Shown here: one piece after another, positions 7,173 to 17,400 of the stretch | How positions within the stretch are numbered: the stretch's first letter is position 1 | Layout: the number at the start of each line of letters is the position of its first letter | Notes under the pieces: model-generated | Databases searched by the model: none | Seen by the model: the letters and a program-made list of their open reading frames with translations, nothing else | Told to the model about the DNA's origin: nothing | Position numbers and translations under genes: made by a program | DNA from: Anaerolineales bacterium HSG24 | GTDB lineage: Bacteria; Chloroflexota; Anaerolineae; 4572-78; J111 | Direction: 5' to 3' | Assembly (NCBI GenBank): GCA_030377895.1 | Contig: JAUCGB010000002.1 | Span: 27,048-91,047 of the forward strand | DNA: 64,000 nt

Positions 7173-7275
7173 TAGTGCAGAAGTAGCGATCCGGATCCGT
7201 TAGCTACCCGCAAGTTTAGAACTTGCGGGTAGCTTGCGAGTGATAATTCGCGGGGTTTTTGATTGGCGGTCATAT
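7173..7275. repeat. decayed frame A end with CCTACCCGCAAG-type core, plus GCGGTCAT repeat
   Basis: GTGCAGAAGTAGCGAT, then the hairpin core GCTACCCGCAAGTT/AACTTGCGGGTAGC, but the right end is replaced by GCGAGTGATAATTCGCGGGG..., sequence also found at 3648-3685. It reads as one repeat inserted in, or fused to, another. No gene is seen between 7164 and 7418. Confidence 0.6.
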
Positions 7276-7418
7276 TCTGCGCCCTATGCTGTCGGCTTCA
7301 AGGAAGGTTATCTGGACATGTGCCTTATTCGTTCTTTTCATTATTCGCAAATTTAACCTGTTTCTATGCCGCGAGATACTCTTTGGCGGCATTTTCATTA
7401 GACTTAGAAAATCGTGTC

Positions 7419-9812
7419 ATGGAAAATATATGGTATATTACTCTTATTTGTTTGATGCTCATACTGTTGATGAGTGCTTGTCAGGTTACAATGGCTACTC
7501 CAACCATATCACTGCCAACAGCCACAGTGTCCATTGTTTTACCACCGTCCCCCACCCTCAGCCCGACGATTACGCCTCTCTCATCGGTCACCATTGAATC
7601 TGAAACTATCGCCATTCCTCAGCCTTCGCCCACCGTCGTACCCGACCCACCCGGCCCAATTCAACTGATTAGCCGCAAGCCCGATGGTTTTCCCAGCAAC
7701 GGTGACAGCACCGCACCGGATATATCTGCCGATGGTCGTTGGCTACTGTTTGTCTCCCGCAGTAACGATTTGGTAGCAAATGATACCAATCAATGCCAGC
7801 AAAAAGGGCAAACAGTTGGTTGTGCCGATATTTTTCTGCACGACCGTCAAACCGGCCTCACTGAGCGGGTCAGCGTGGCTAGTGATGGATCCCAAGCCAA
7901 TGCCGACAGTTTCAGTCCTCGTGTATCGGGTGACGGCATGGTGATTGTTTTTGCTTCCCATGCCGACAATTTAGTGGTTGATGATGCCAACGAGGTCAGC
8001 GACATATTTATCCATTATCGACCGAGTGGCATCACCCGACTGCTTAGTGGGGCTGATGATGGTACGATGGCAAATAGTCGTAGTTTTGCCCCATTTATCT
8101 CTCAAGATGGGCGATGGGTTGTGTTTACCTCCGAAGCCGATAATCTGATTTTTGGTGATACCAATGAGTTAGCCGACATTTTTTTATACAACCATGATGC
8201 CGGACAATTGACGCGGGTTAGCCTGACCGATACAGGCCAACAGAGTCAACAAAATAGCTGGCCCTTGGGCATCTCGGCGCATGGCGAACGGATTCTTTTT
8301 GGCTCGGCAGGGTCGTTGTCCGATGGTTTAGACCGAGTTAATCGGCTTTATCTCCATGAGAATGAGAATAAAGACGAGAATGAGAATAAAAATGAGATAA
8401 CCCGACAAATCATCCAAGATCAAAGTGGTTTGGGGCTGTTTTCTGCTAGTTTATCTGCTGATGGGCGTTGGTTAGTCTATCAAACTTTCATGGGGCATTG
8501 GGATATTACGCGCTATGATTTGGAAACAAATACCGAGCAACAAGCAAATTTGGCGAGTAATGGTCAACCAGCCAATTTTGACAGTTTTTCCCCCGTAATT
8601 TCCGCTGATGGTAGCCGAGTCGCCTTCTCTTCTCGGGCTACCAATCTCACTCCCTATGATACCAATCGTCAAGAAGATATTTTTTTACACGACTATCAAA
8701 CTGAACAGACGACGCTACTCAGTCAAAATGAAGCAGGGGTGCAGGGTGACGGTTTGAGCGATCTGCCCGCCATCTCTGCTGATGGAGAAGTCGTGGCCTT
8801 CGTCTCTATGGCCGATATATTAACTGGACAGGCTACGCAAAATCGCAATATTTACGTGGCTCAATTAGACCTAAGGACGATAAATCGTGAGACAAACGAT
8901 TCGGGCACGGCCTTAAATACGCTTCAGTTTAATCAACAACAGTTCTCGCCCGATTTTCCAATTTCGCAGGTCAAGGTCAGCCCCGATAATGAGCAACTGG
9001 CTGTGGTCGGGCAAGGCGGCGCGTTTGTCTACACCTTGCCCGATGTCGAACTATATCAACCTTGGTGGATTGGCTCGATTGATGATGTGACATGGTCGCC
9101 CGATAGTTACAGTATCGCCACCACCAGCCAAGATGGAGCCGTGCCGGTGTGGGATGTTGGCACGGGCGGCAAGGTGAATCTGTTAGGGTTGTTGATTGGG
9201 GATGATGAGATAAGCTGGCAACCTGTCGCCGATTGGTCGCCTGACGGTCATTTTGTGGCCAGTAATAGTATTGATGAGCAGGTCTATTTGTGGCGAGTTG
9301 TCTCGGCCACGGCGGAGATTATTCTCAATGAAGATGGAGCGTATGGGGTTAATGCCGTCGCCTGGTCGCCCGATGGTCAGCAGTTGGCGGTCAGCGATTC
9401 GGATGCGGTGCGAGTGTGGGAGATTGAGTCGAAGCAAAGTCGGGTGATTTTACCGAGCGCGCCATATCGGGTTTCCGAACTCGCATGGTCGGAGGAGGGG
9501 ACTAAACTGGCCTTTGGTAGCGAACTGCTGGCCGATGGACGGGGATTGGTTCACGTAAAAGACTTGTCAGGCGGCATGGGCCTTTTTGAAGGGCCAACGC
9601 ATCCGGTTAACAGTGTGGCATGGTTGCCGGACGAGATTCTCGTTTCGGGCAGTGCCGATGGGGTGTGGCTGTGGGACGTGTCAACCGGAGAGACCATGAT
9701 ATTTGATGGCTTAGGAACTGTCACCACCGTCGATTGGTCAGCCGATGGGCGTTATCTCGTGGCTGGCACAGCAGAGGGAACGATCTATATCTGGTCGGTG
9801 GTGACAGAATGA
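7419..9812 (+). CDS. lipoprotein with TolB/PD40-type and WD40 beta-propellers
   Basis: Starting at ATG 7419 gives a clean lipoprotein signal (MENIWYITLICLMLILLMSAC) and 797 residues; the earlier in-frame ATG at 7263 lies in repeat DNA. After a Pro/Thr/Ser linker (residues 25-75) come about six PD40-like repeats (SADGRWLLFVS....DIFLHDR.TG....S), typical of TolB propellers. A WD40-like propeller with W(S/L)PDG.....S.DG....W follows from about residue 510 to the end. It is probably a surface-tethered binding scaffold; no enzyme motif is visible. A local KDENENKNE stretch near residue 320 comes from a short DNA tandem repeat. Confidence 0.85.
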   Translation: MENIWYITLICLMLILLMSACQVTMATPTISLPTATVSIVLPPSPTLSPTITPLSSVTIESETIAIPQPSPTVVPDPPGPIQLISRKPDGFPSNGDSTAPDISADGRWLLFVSRSNDLVANDTNQCQQKGQTVGCADIFLHDRQTGLTERVSVASDGSQANADSFSPRVSGDGMVIVFASHADNLVVDDANEVSDIFIHYRPSGITRLLSGADDGTMANSRSFAPFISQDGRWVVFTSEADNLIFGDTNELADIFLYNHDAGQLTRVSLTDTGQQSQQNSWPLGISAHGERILFGSAGSLSDGLDRVNRLYLHENENKDENENKNEITRQIIQDQSGLGLFSASLSADGRWLVYQTFMGHWDITRYDLETNTEQQANLASNGQPANFDSFSPVISADGSRVAFSSRATNLTPYDTNRQEDIFLHDYQTEQTTLLSQNEAGVQGDGLSDLPAISADGEVVAFVSMADILTGQATQNRNIYVAQLDLRTINRETNDSGTALNTLQFNQQQFSPDFPISQVKVSPDNEQLAVVGQGGAFVYTLPDVELYQPWWIGSIDDVTWSPDSYSIATTSQDGAVPVWDVGTGGKVNLLGLLIGDDEISWQPVADWSPDGHFVASNSIDEQVYLWRVVSATAEIILNEDGAYGVNAVAWSPDGQQLAVSDSDAVRVWEIESKQSRVILPSAPYRVSELAWSEEGTKLAFGSELLADGRGLVHVKDLSGGMGLFEGPTHPVNSVAWLPDEILVSGSADGVWLWDVSTGETMIFDGLGTVTTVDWSADGRYLVAGTAEGTIYIWSVVTE

Positions 9813-10008
9813 TTGGAGATTTTAGATTATAGTCTTATAATGAGCCATCCTATCTACGTCGAACGGATAACATATACCGTTTAGAATCCAAGTATCTGTT
9901 TATCCCTGATGCTAACGGAATCTTTGGCGAGAACACTACAGCGGATACTTCAAAACTCAACGGATATATTTCGCCAATAACGGTATTTCTTTGCTATTTA
10001 CAGTGATT

Positions 10009-10176
10009 ATATACGGATAAAAACCATCCGTTCCGTAGTTAAGTATCCGTTGTACAGTCTTTCAGATAAAGATTTTCACTCGGATAGACAGACCCTAAAG
10101 GTTTCTAAAACCTTTAGGGTATTGAACTGCATATACGGATGAAAACCATCCGTTCCGTAGTTAAGTATCCGTTGTA
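10009..10176. repeat. direct repeats (ATATACGGAT..ATCCGTTGTA) enclosing a frame D half element
   Basis: Two ~46-bp direct copies (10011-10054 and 10130-10176) share ACCATCCGTTCCGTAG and AAGTATCCGTTGTA. Between them lies a frame D end (CAGTCTTTCAGATAA, from 10055) carrying the core CCCTAAAGGTTT/AAACCTTTAGGG; its other end is degenerate. The whole gap 9813-10212 is rich in CGGATA motifs and has no gene. Confidence 0.6.
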
Positions 10177-10212
10177 GTATTGATTCCGGCTAAACCAAAG
10201 AAAAAGTTAGGT

Positions 10213-10944
10213 TTATCCCAACCTGCCCGTACATAGAAAATCTTGGCGACAGGTGGGTGGTCGGTCGGCGCATTGACTGTTTAGGCGCATGCCAAAGTAG
10301 GGTGACGGATCGAGCGTGTTCAGAAGATCGGTCTCATTGAGGAACTTACCTTTTTCATCTGACAAAACAATGCTAAAATGGAGGTGGGTACTAACTGACC
10401 GCCATGACCCACCATTATAATCACCCTGATACCCCAACAACATCCCCTGTTTAACTGGCAGTTCATAAGTACCCGGCGAAATCTGCTCGATAATGTAACT
10501 ATTACCAGCTTCATCCGCCATGTGTGCGTAGTAGGTCCATATCTGTCGATTCGGTTTGATCGGGTCTTCGGGATGGCGAATAACCACTGCACTTTTCCAA
10601 TTTGGTAACCGAGTCAAAAATCCATCATAAGCCGCGTACACCGGCGTAACCCCATTCCCCTCCAAACCAAAAATATCCAATCCAGAATGATTCACCGTTC
10701 CCAAAATACTATCTCCGTAGGTGATCCCAATCCAACCGTCGGTCGGCACGACAAATGGGGCATCCGTACATCGGTCTAGGCTGGTGGCTTGTGGCAAATC
10801 AGCCCACCCGATTTGAGATGTGGGCCATAAAAACCGGAGATAGTCGAATACACCTTGATGTTGTAAATAGGTATACGCGTCGTCGATGACCATGCAGGTA
10901 AATAGAATTAGAATAATCACAATAGCTAGTTTGATTTGTTTCAT
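10213..10944 (-). CDS. M23-family (LytM) metallopeptidase-like protein
   Basis: The 243-residue protein from ATG 10944 has AGAGG 8 bases upstream. An N-terminal signal/anchor helix (about 5-22) leads to a LytM domain: NHSGLD (His86, Asp90), AAYDG, YYAHM (His141), Q/KQG..LGYQG and STHLHFSI (His187, His189). The HxxxD and HxH ligands for zinc are all present, so it is probably an active peptidoglycan endopeptidase or staphylolysin-type hydrolase outside the membrane. Spacing is convergent with the WD40 lipoprotein and divergent from the large FG-GAP gene. Two earlier in-frame ATGs lack an RBS. Confidence 0.85.
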   Translation of the reverse strand: MKQIKLAIVIILILFTCMVIDDAYTYLQHQGVFDYLRFLWPTSQIGWADLPQATSLDRCTDAPFVVPTDGWIGITYGDSILGTVNHSGLDIFGLEGNGVTPVYAAYDGFLTRLPNWKSAVVIRHPEDPIKPNRQIWTYYAHMADEAGNSYIIEQISPGTYELPVKQGMLLGYQGDYNGGSWRSVSTHLHFSIVLSDEKGKFLNETDLLNTLDPSPYFGMRLNSQCADRPPTCRQDFLCTGRLG

Positions 10945-11076
10945 TATATTGCCTCTTTTCATTCTTGTCAGAATATAGGCTAAGACGGTTGGCAAAGCAA
11001 GCTTTGCACTCATGCATCAGCAGGATAACGTTTGTTTTAATCTAAGAAAGTTGTATTGTATTCCGTATTATATATT

Positions 11077-11180
11077 GTTTTAACGAATGTAGCACAGGCT
11101 TCAGCCTGTGTTTTAACGAATGTAGCACAGGCTTCAGCCTGTGTTTTAACGAATGTAGCACAGGCTTCAGCCTGTGTTTT
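11077..11180. repeat. three tandem 33-bp units with CACAGGCTTCAGCCTGTG hairpin
   Basis: TTTTAACGAATGTAG plus an 18-bp palindrome, repeated exactly three times. It lies in the gap between the M23 gene and the FG-GAP gene, just before element C3. Confidence 0.85.
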
Positions 11181-11189
11181 AATCACAAT

Positions 11190-11334
11190 CTTGCTACCCG
11201 ACAAAGTGGTTTAGGGAAGGCTAAAACAGGGGCACAGAGGAAAAAATAAATCGCTTTTTCTCTGTGAAGCTCTGTGTTCCTCTGTGAAACTCTGTGCTAA
11301 TTAGTTTTAGCTAACTTTTCTGTCGGGTACTGAG
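11190..11334. mobile_element. frame C MITE, copy C3, with 8-bp target duplication
   Basis: The 145-bp element has ends CTTGCTACCCGACA and (opposite strand) CTCAGTACCCGACA and a cacagag-rich interior. It is flanked by the direct repeat ATCACAAT (11182-11189 and 11335-11342). Removing the element restores a hairpin ATCACAATCTAAAGATTGTG, a repeat type also seen intact at 44710. Confidence 0.85.
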
Positions 11335-11406
11335 ATCACAATCTAAAGATTGTGCTACATCTCATCAAAACAACATGGAATACGGAATACCAGAAAGAGA
11401 AGAAAA

Positions 11407-14400
11407 ATGATGTATCGTAAATTGTCTTATTGGTTTGTTATCACTAGCATCTCATTAGTCATCATGGGTTTGGGATTGGCTCAAGCCCAAGGCGGTGGTA
11501 TTTTTGTTGATACGGGGCAGGAGTTTAGCGACCCACAAGAGTCGTTGGATGTTGGACTGGCCGATTTTGATGGGGATGGTGACTTGGATGCCTTTATCGT
11601 TAACGGCAACAATCAACCCAACCAAATCTGGTTTAGTCAGGGTAACGGTCTATATTCTGCCGGATCGCAAGCACCGGGCGAATCGACCAGTCAGGCCATC
11701 GCGGTGGGCGATATTGACGGGGATAAAGATATCGACGCGTTTGTGGCTAACGACGGCCCGAACTATATCTGGTTTAACGCCGGAGACGGCAACTTTACCA
11801 GTGGCGTTGGATTAGGTGATTCCAACAGTCAAGGGGTAGCCTTGGGCGACCTGAATGGGGATGCCTTGACCGATACGATTGTGGCTAACAACGGGCCAAA
11901 CGCGATTTGGCTTAACGATGGCGGCGTGTTCAGCACCACTGTTCCAATGCTAGGCACGGGCAACAGTCAGGATGTGGCGGTGGCCGATTTTAACGGGGAC
12001 GGTGCGTTGGACTTGTTTGTAGCCAACAATGGCCCGAACACGGTTTGGCTCAACAAAGGGGATGGCACATTTACCGATACCCTACAATCGCTGGGCAACC
12101 TGAACAGTCGGGCGGTCTCGGTGGGAGATGTGGACGGTAAAAACGGACCTGACGTGTTGGTCGCCAACCGAGGTGATAACAACATGATCTGGTTCAATGA
12201 TGGCACGGGATACTTCACCCGCGACGCGCAGGGCACTGCCGACCAGCAGAATTTGGGAGTTGGTTTCAATGAAGATGCCGTGTTGAGCGACCTCGACGGG
12301 GATGGTGATTTGGATGCTTTTGTCGTGGCCGAGGCGATTTCCAATCAGGTCTGGATGAATGATGGAGCAGGCAGCTTTAGCAACAGTGGGCAATCGTTGG
12401 GCAGTGGGGCCAGCTACGGGGTGGCGATTGGCGACATTAACGGGGATGGTATGCCCGATGCCTTTGTCGCCAACAAAGACGAATCTCACACAGTCTGGCT
12501 CAACTTCGGTAAGCTGGACGTGGTTCGAATTCGCATGACTCCCGCGCCGGTCAGCGACCAAGCCGAACGGAACAACCCGATTATCGTACCTTATGCCGAT
12601 ACGGAAAATATCTCTAACGACGGCAACTTGACAGTGCATGGGCATCATAGTGGACAGTTCAGTGGCAGTAGTTCGATTGGCCCGCGCTCCATTACCTATA
12701 CTGCCGCCAGTAACTTTAAGGCTGGTGAACTGATACAGATTTCTACCTTCACCGACAGCACCAACGCCAATGCCTACGTATGGCAATTTTGGGGCAAAAC
12801 TGATGGTGGGGTCGGTAAATTTGGCGCAGGTATGGAAACCGCAGACAGCACCGCCAAGCATAATGATGTGGTGATTGGTGACTTGGACGGCGACAGCTCG
12901 CTCGATGCCTTTGTGGTGCTTGATGGTGGGAATCGGATCTGGAAAAACTCCGGCTCAGGAAGCATGTCTCCTTTTGGTACTGCTATGGGTAGTTCTAATA
13001 GTAACGCTGTAGCCTTGGGCGACTTTGACGGCGACGGTTACTTGGATGCCGTCGTTGCCAACGGACGTAACGACGACACCTCTCAGCCGAATCAGGTCTG
13101 GATGAATGATGGAAGTGGTAACTTTAGCAATAGTGGACAAAGTTTAGGCGAGGCAAATAGTCAAGCTGTGGCTGTAGGCGACCTTGACGGCGACGGTGAT
13201 TTGGACATTTTTGTCGGTAACGGCTGGAACCCCACAACGATTGCTCCTCCCATCGGACATCAGAATGTTGTTTGGATTAACAACGGCTCTGGCGGTTTTA
13301 CCATCGGGCAAACAATGAACGATTACACCTCAGCCAGTGCGGTGGCGTTGGGTGACTTTGACGAAGATGGCGATTTGGATGCCTTCGTTACCAACGATAA
13401 CCAACTGATAAATGACAATGACCGACTTGACCAGCTATGGCTCAATGACGGGCAGGGCCAGTTTAGTAAAAGTTCGCAAGTTTTTTGGGAGAGTCATGGA
13501 TCCAACAGTACCAGCGCGGTCTTAGGTGATATAAACAACGATGGTTATCTGGATATCGTCATTGGGAACGAGGGTGGGGTTAACCAAATCTGGCTGAACA
13601 ACGGCCCGCAAGGAAGTTATGGTTTGGGGCAAAGGGTGATAGACTCCGCAGATTTTAAGTTTATCCCCAATCAGTCAGTGATATGGCCTTATAGTAACAA
13701 AACCCATGATGTCGGTTTAGGTGACTTTAATAACGATGGTTGTTTAGATTTAGTGCTGGTGGCTAACGGGCCAGATAGTTTTGGCCTTATCTTTGCCAAC
13801 CAATGTGAGCAACAACTCATCCCGACGGCCGATTATGGCAATTATGCCGCTAACCCTATCTTCAAAAATTTGTTGACCCATTTAGCACCACCGAGTCAGA
13901 TGCAGGCGGTGCAGATTGGTGACATGGACGGGGATGGTGATATGGACGTATTCATCGCCACTGCCGACTCTGGTTCCTACAAGTCTGACCGAGTGTGGAT
14001 TAATCAGGATGATATTAAAGTCATCCGCACCGATCCGCCTCAAAATGGGAGAACTATCGCCGATATCAACCAAGTTGAGGTGGAGTTCAGCCGAGGTATC
14101 GACTCGAGTTCGGTCAACACCACCACCTTTAGCGTGTGGGGGCAACAAACTGGCTACTTCGATGCTGATAGTTATCAGGTTCCCGCCCACCTCACCAGCA
14201 CCATGCGGCTGATCAAATCGGATAGCCCCAAGTTCAAGCCCGGTGAGTTGATTTTTGGGGGCGTACAAAAAATTATGGCTGATGATGGAGTGGAACTACC
14301 CACTCCCCACATGTGGCAGTTTTGGGGCCAAGCGATTGGTGGCTCTGGGGTGTTTGCCGAGTTACAGTCGATTGCCAATACAAACAACAGTCAGGATATC

Positions 14401-17400
14401 GCTCTGGCAAACATCGACGATGATCCCAATGACCGGATTGATGCCTTTGTGGCCAATAGAGATGGGCCAAATCTATTTTACCAGCACACCGGAGGTAATC
14501 CGGACATCTTCCTCACCTCCTCTCCAACTACATTGCCTGGGGACACTCAAAGTAACGGTGTGGCTTTGGCCGATTTTAATCGAGATGGTTTCATGGATGC
14601 CTTGGTTGCCAACACCGGTGAAAATGAGTTGGTTACAGATGTCGGTTCCCAATCGACGGGGGTAAAATCTACCAATCCGATCACCACCTCTTTCGATAGT
14701 CGAGACGTGGCCGTGGGTGACTTTGGCAGTTTAATAGTTAACGATCAGGGTGAGCTTGTACTCGCGGCGGTTGACGGTTATCTGGACGCGGTTTTTGTCA
14801 ACTATGGGGCAGACAACTACGTCTGGCTCAATAACAAAGCTGGTGGATTCATCAGCAGTACCCTGAGTAGTGCCAACCAGAACAGCCAAGGCGTGGTGGT
14901 GGGTGATGTCAGCAACGATGGACGGCTGGACATCATCATCGCCAACGACGGCAATAACGAGGTGTGGCTCAATGACGGAGTGGGAGGTTTTAATTATAGT
15001 GAACGCCGAGAACATACCCCCGGCGAGGGAAGCAACAGCACCGATCTGGCCTTAGCCGATTTTAACGGCAATGGTTCCTTAGATTTGGTGGTGGTTAACG
15101 CCGATGGGCTGGATTATGTCTGGTTTAATGATGGTTTGGGCAATTTTCAAGAGAAAAATCGAGAAACTCTGCCCGGCTCTGACCAAGTTGTCTCCAACGG
15201 AGTGGAGGTGATTGATGTGGATGGTGATGATGATTTTGACATCTTCGTCGCCGCAAAGGGGGCCAACAAAGTTTGGCTTAACGAGCCGGTTGACCCAAAA
15301 GGGCCGTTCATCATGGGTGAGCCACTCCAAGGCACGGTCAACACCGCCGACAGTCAAGCTATTGCCGTGGGTGATGTGGATGGCGATGGCGACGTGGATG
15401 CCTTCATCGTCAACAACGGAAGCACCAGCCGAGTTTGGGCCAACATCCCGTGGCCGAAGTTCATCATCAGCAAAGTGGTTGAACCAGCCACGGTTGTGCA
15501 ACCGAGTGATAAGCTAACTTACACCATCACCATCACCAATGGCGGTGATTTGGTGGCGAATGATGTGGTGATAACCGACCTGATTCCGACTGGGGCAATT
15601 TATGGTAAAGCGATTGAACAGTGGGATGTGGGGGCGTTGAACATCAATGCCACAACCTCGGTCAGCTTTCCGGTGACGGTGGGGCTAGCGACCGACAACA
15701 TTGTTAATGACGAGTACCGTGTCACCTCCCAAGAAATTACGGTCGGGCGCGTCGGTAACAAGGTCGAGAGTGAAGTCCAAATTCCAATTGAGGAAATTAA
15801 GATTATCGGGCCTATTACCGGCTTTATGGGGGTTGATTATCACTTTACGGTACAGGTTAGCCCAACTTACGCCACCACGCCGTTTGTTTATCGCTGGCAA
15901 AGTAACGGCACACAAAGTGGCCCAACCGAGATATTCAGTCAATCGTTGACCTCGAACCTAGGCACAATTTCCTGGAATGGCAAAGATAAACTGGGTCGCC
16001 AGCCGATTACAGTGACGGTGCAGAACCCACAAAACGAGAGAGAGGCCGTTCACTTTATCACCCTGACCACCAACGCGGTGGAACTGGTGCGGATCGAAGG
16101 GCCAACCGAACTGGCTGTGGGGCAAGCCTACAGCTTTACCGGCAAAGCTGGCCCACCGGAGGCGACCACACCTATCACCTATACTTGGCAGGCTGATGGG
16201 CAGGACGTTTCGACTCCAGCATGGGTCAACGCCTTTACCCACACCATCCCCTACACCTGGGATAGTCCGGGGCAAAAGACGATCATCCTCTCGGCCACCA
16301 ACTTTGGCGATGTGGTGACGGCTACCCATGTGGTGACGGTGCAGATTCCGCCGCAACAGGTGGTCATCACCGGGCCGATTACCGGGCCAATCAACATAGG
16401 GCATGTCTTTACCGCGACTAGTAGTCCGATTACGACCAGCGTACCGCTAACGTATATCTGGCAGGCCAGTAATCAGACGATTACCGAGGTCTACCGTAGC
16501 GACCTAAGGCACACCATCCCCCTAACATGGGATGAGGCAGGGCCACAGGTCATCACCGTCACCGCCATTAATGCAGGTGGTTCGGCCATGACGACTCACA
16601 CCATCACCACCAACCTGTTTGGGATCTGTCAGCCGATTACGGGGGTCATGCTCAGTCGGTATCCGACCAATCAACTGACCACTGATACCAAGATACAGTT
16701 TAAGGTAGACATCACCGAGGGCGATCCCTTCTCCTATACCTGGACGCTGGACGGGGTTTTGCAAGATGAACAGCGCGGTACGTGGGAGCATCAGTTCCCG
16801 ACGGCCATGAGCTACGTCGTCGGGGTGACGGTCACGAATGATTGTACTCCGCTCGACCATTACCTGACCGAAACGGTAGTGATTACTGATGTAATCGACA
16901 AGGCTGATTTGTCTCAGTCCTATAAAATGGTTAGCTTTACCGACTTTGACGTTGGAGATAGGCTGACCTATACCATCTTTATCCGTAATATTAGCAATAT
17001 TCCGGCTTTTGGTACGACGTTGACCGATCCTATCCCTGCGGACGTGTTGTATGTTTCTGAGACGGCGATGGTTAATGGGCAGGCGTTGACCAACATTTCA
17101 GCGACGGGACCAATTGTTTGGTCAGGCGATGTTTATTCGGGTACGCCGGTGGTGATTAGTTTTGCGGTTGAGGTATTAACGACGACTAATCCAATTACCA
17201 ATATCGCTACCCTCACCTATTCGGGCACAGACATGCTACTACAGCAAGTATCTAACTATAATCCCGGCTTTACCCTGAGCATCAACGAGGGGGCATTGTA
17301 TACCAATATTCCGACCGTCACCCTGCGTTATTCATGGACAGAGCCGTCAGTAGGCCGAATGAGTGAGGCACACCTGAGCAATGATGGTGGCTTTGCGGGC

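Noticed and set aside
11077..11180. CRISPR-like array
   Set aside because: The three 33-bp units are directly tandem with no spacers and contain an 18-bp palindrome.
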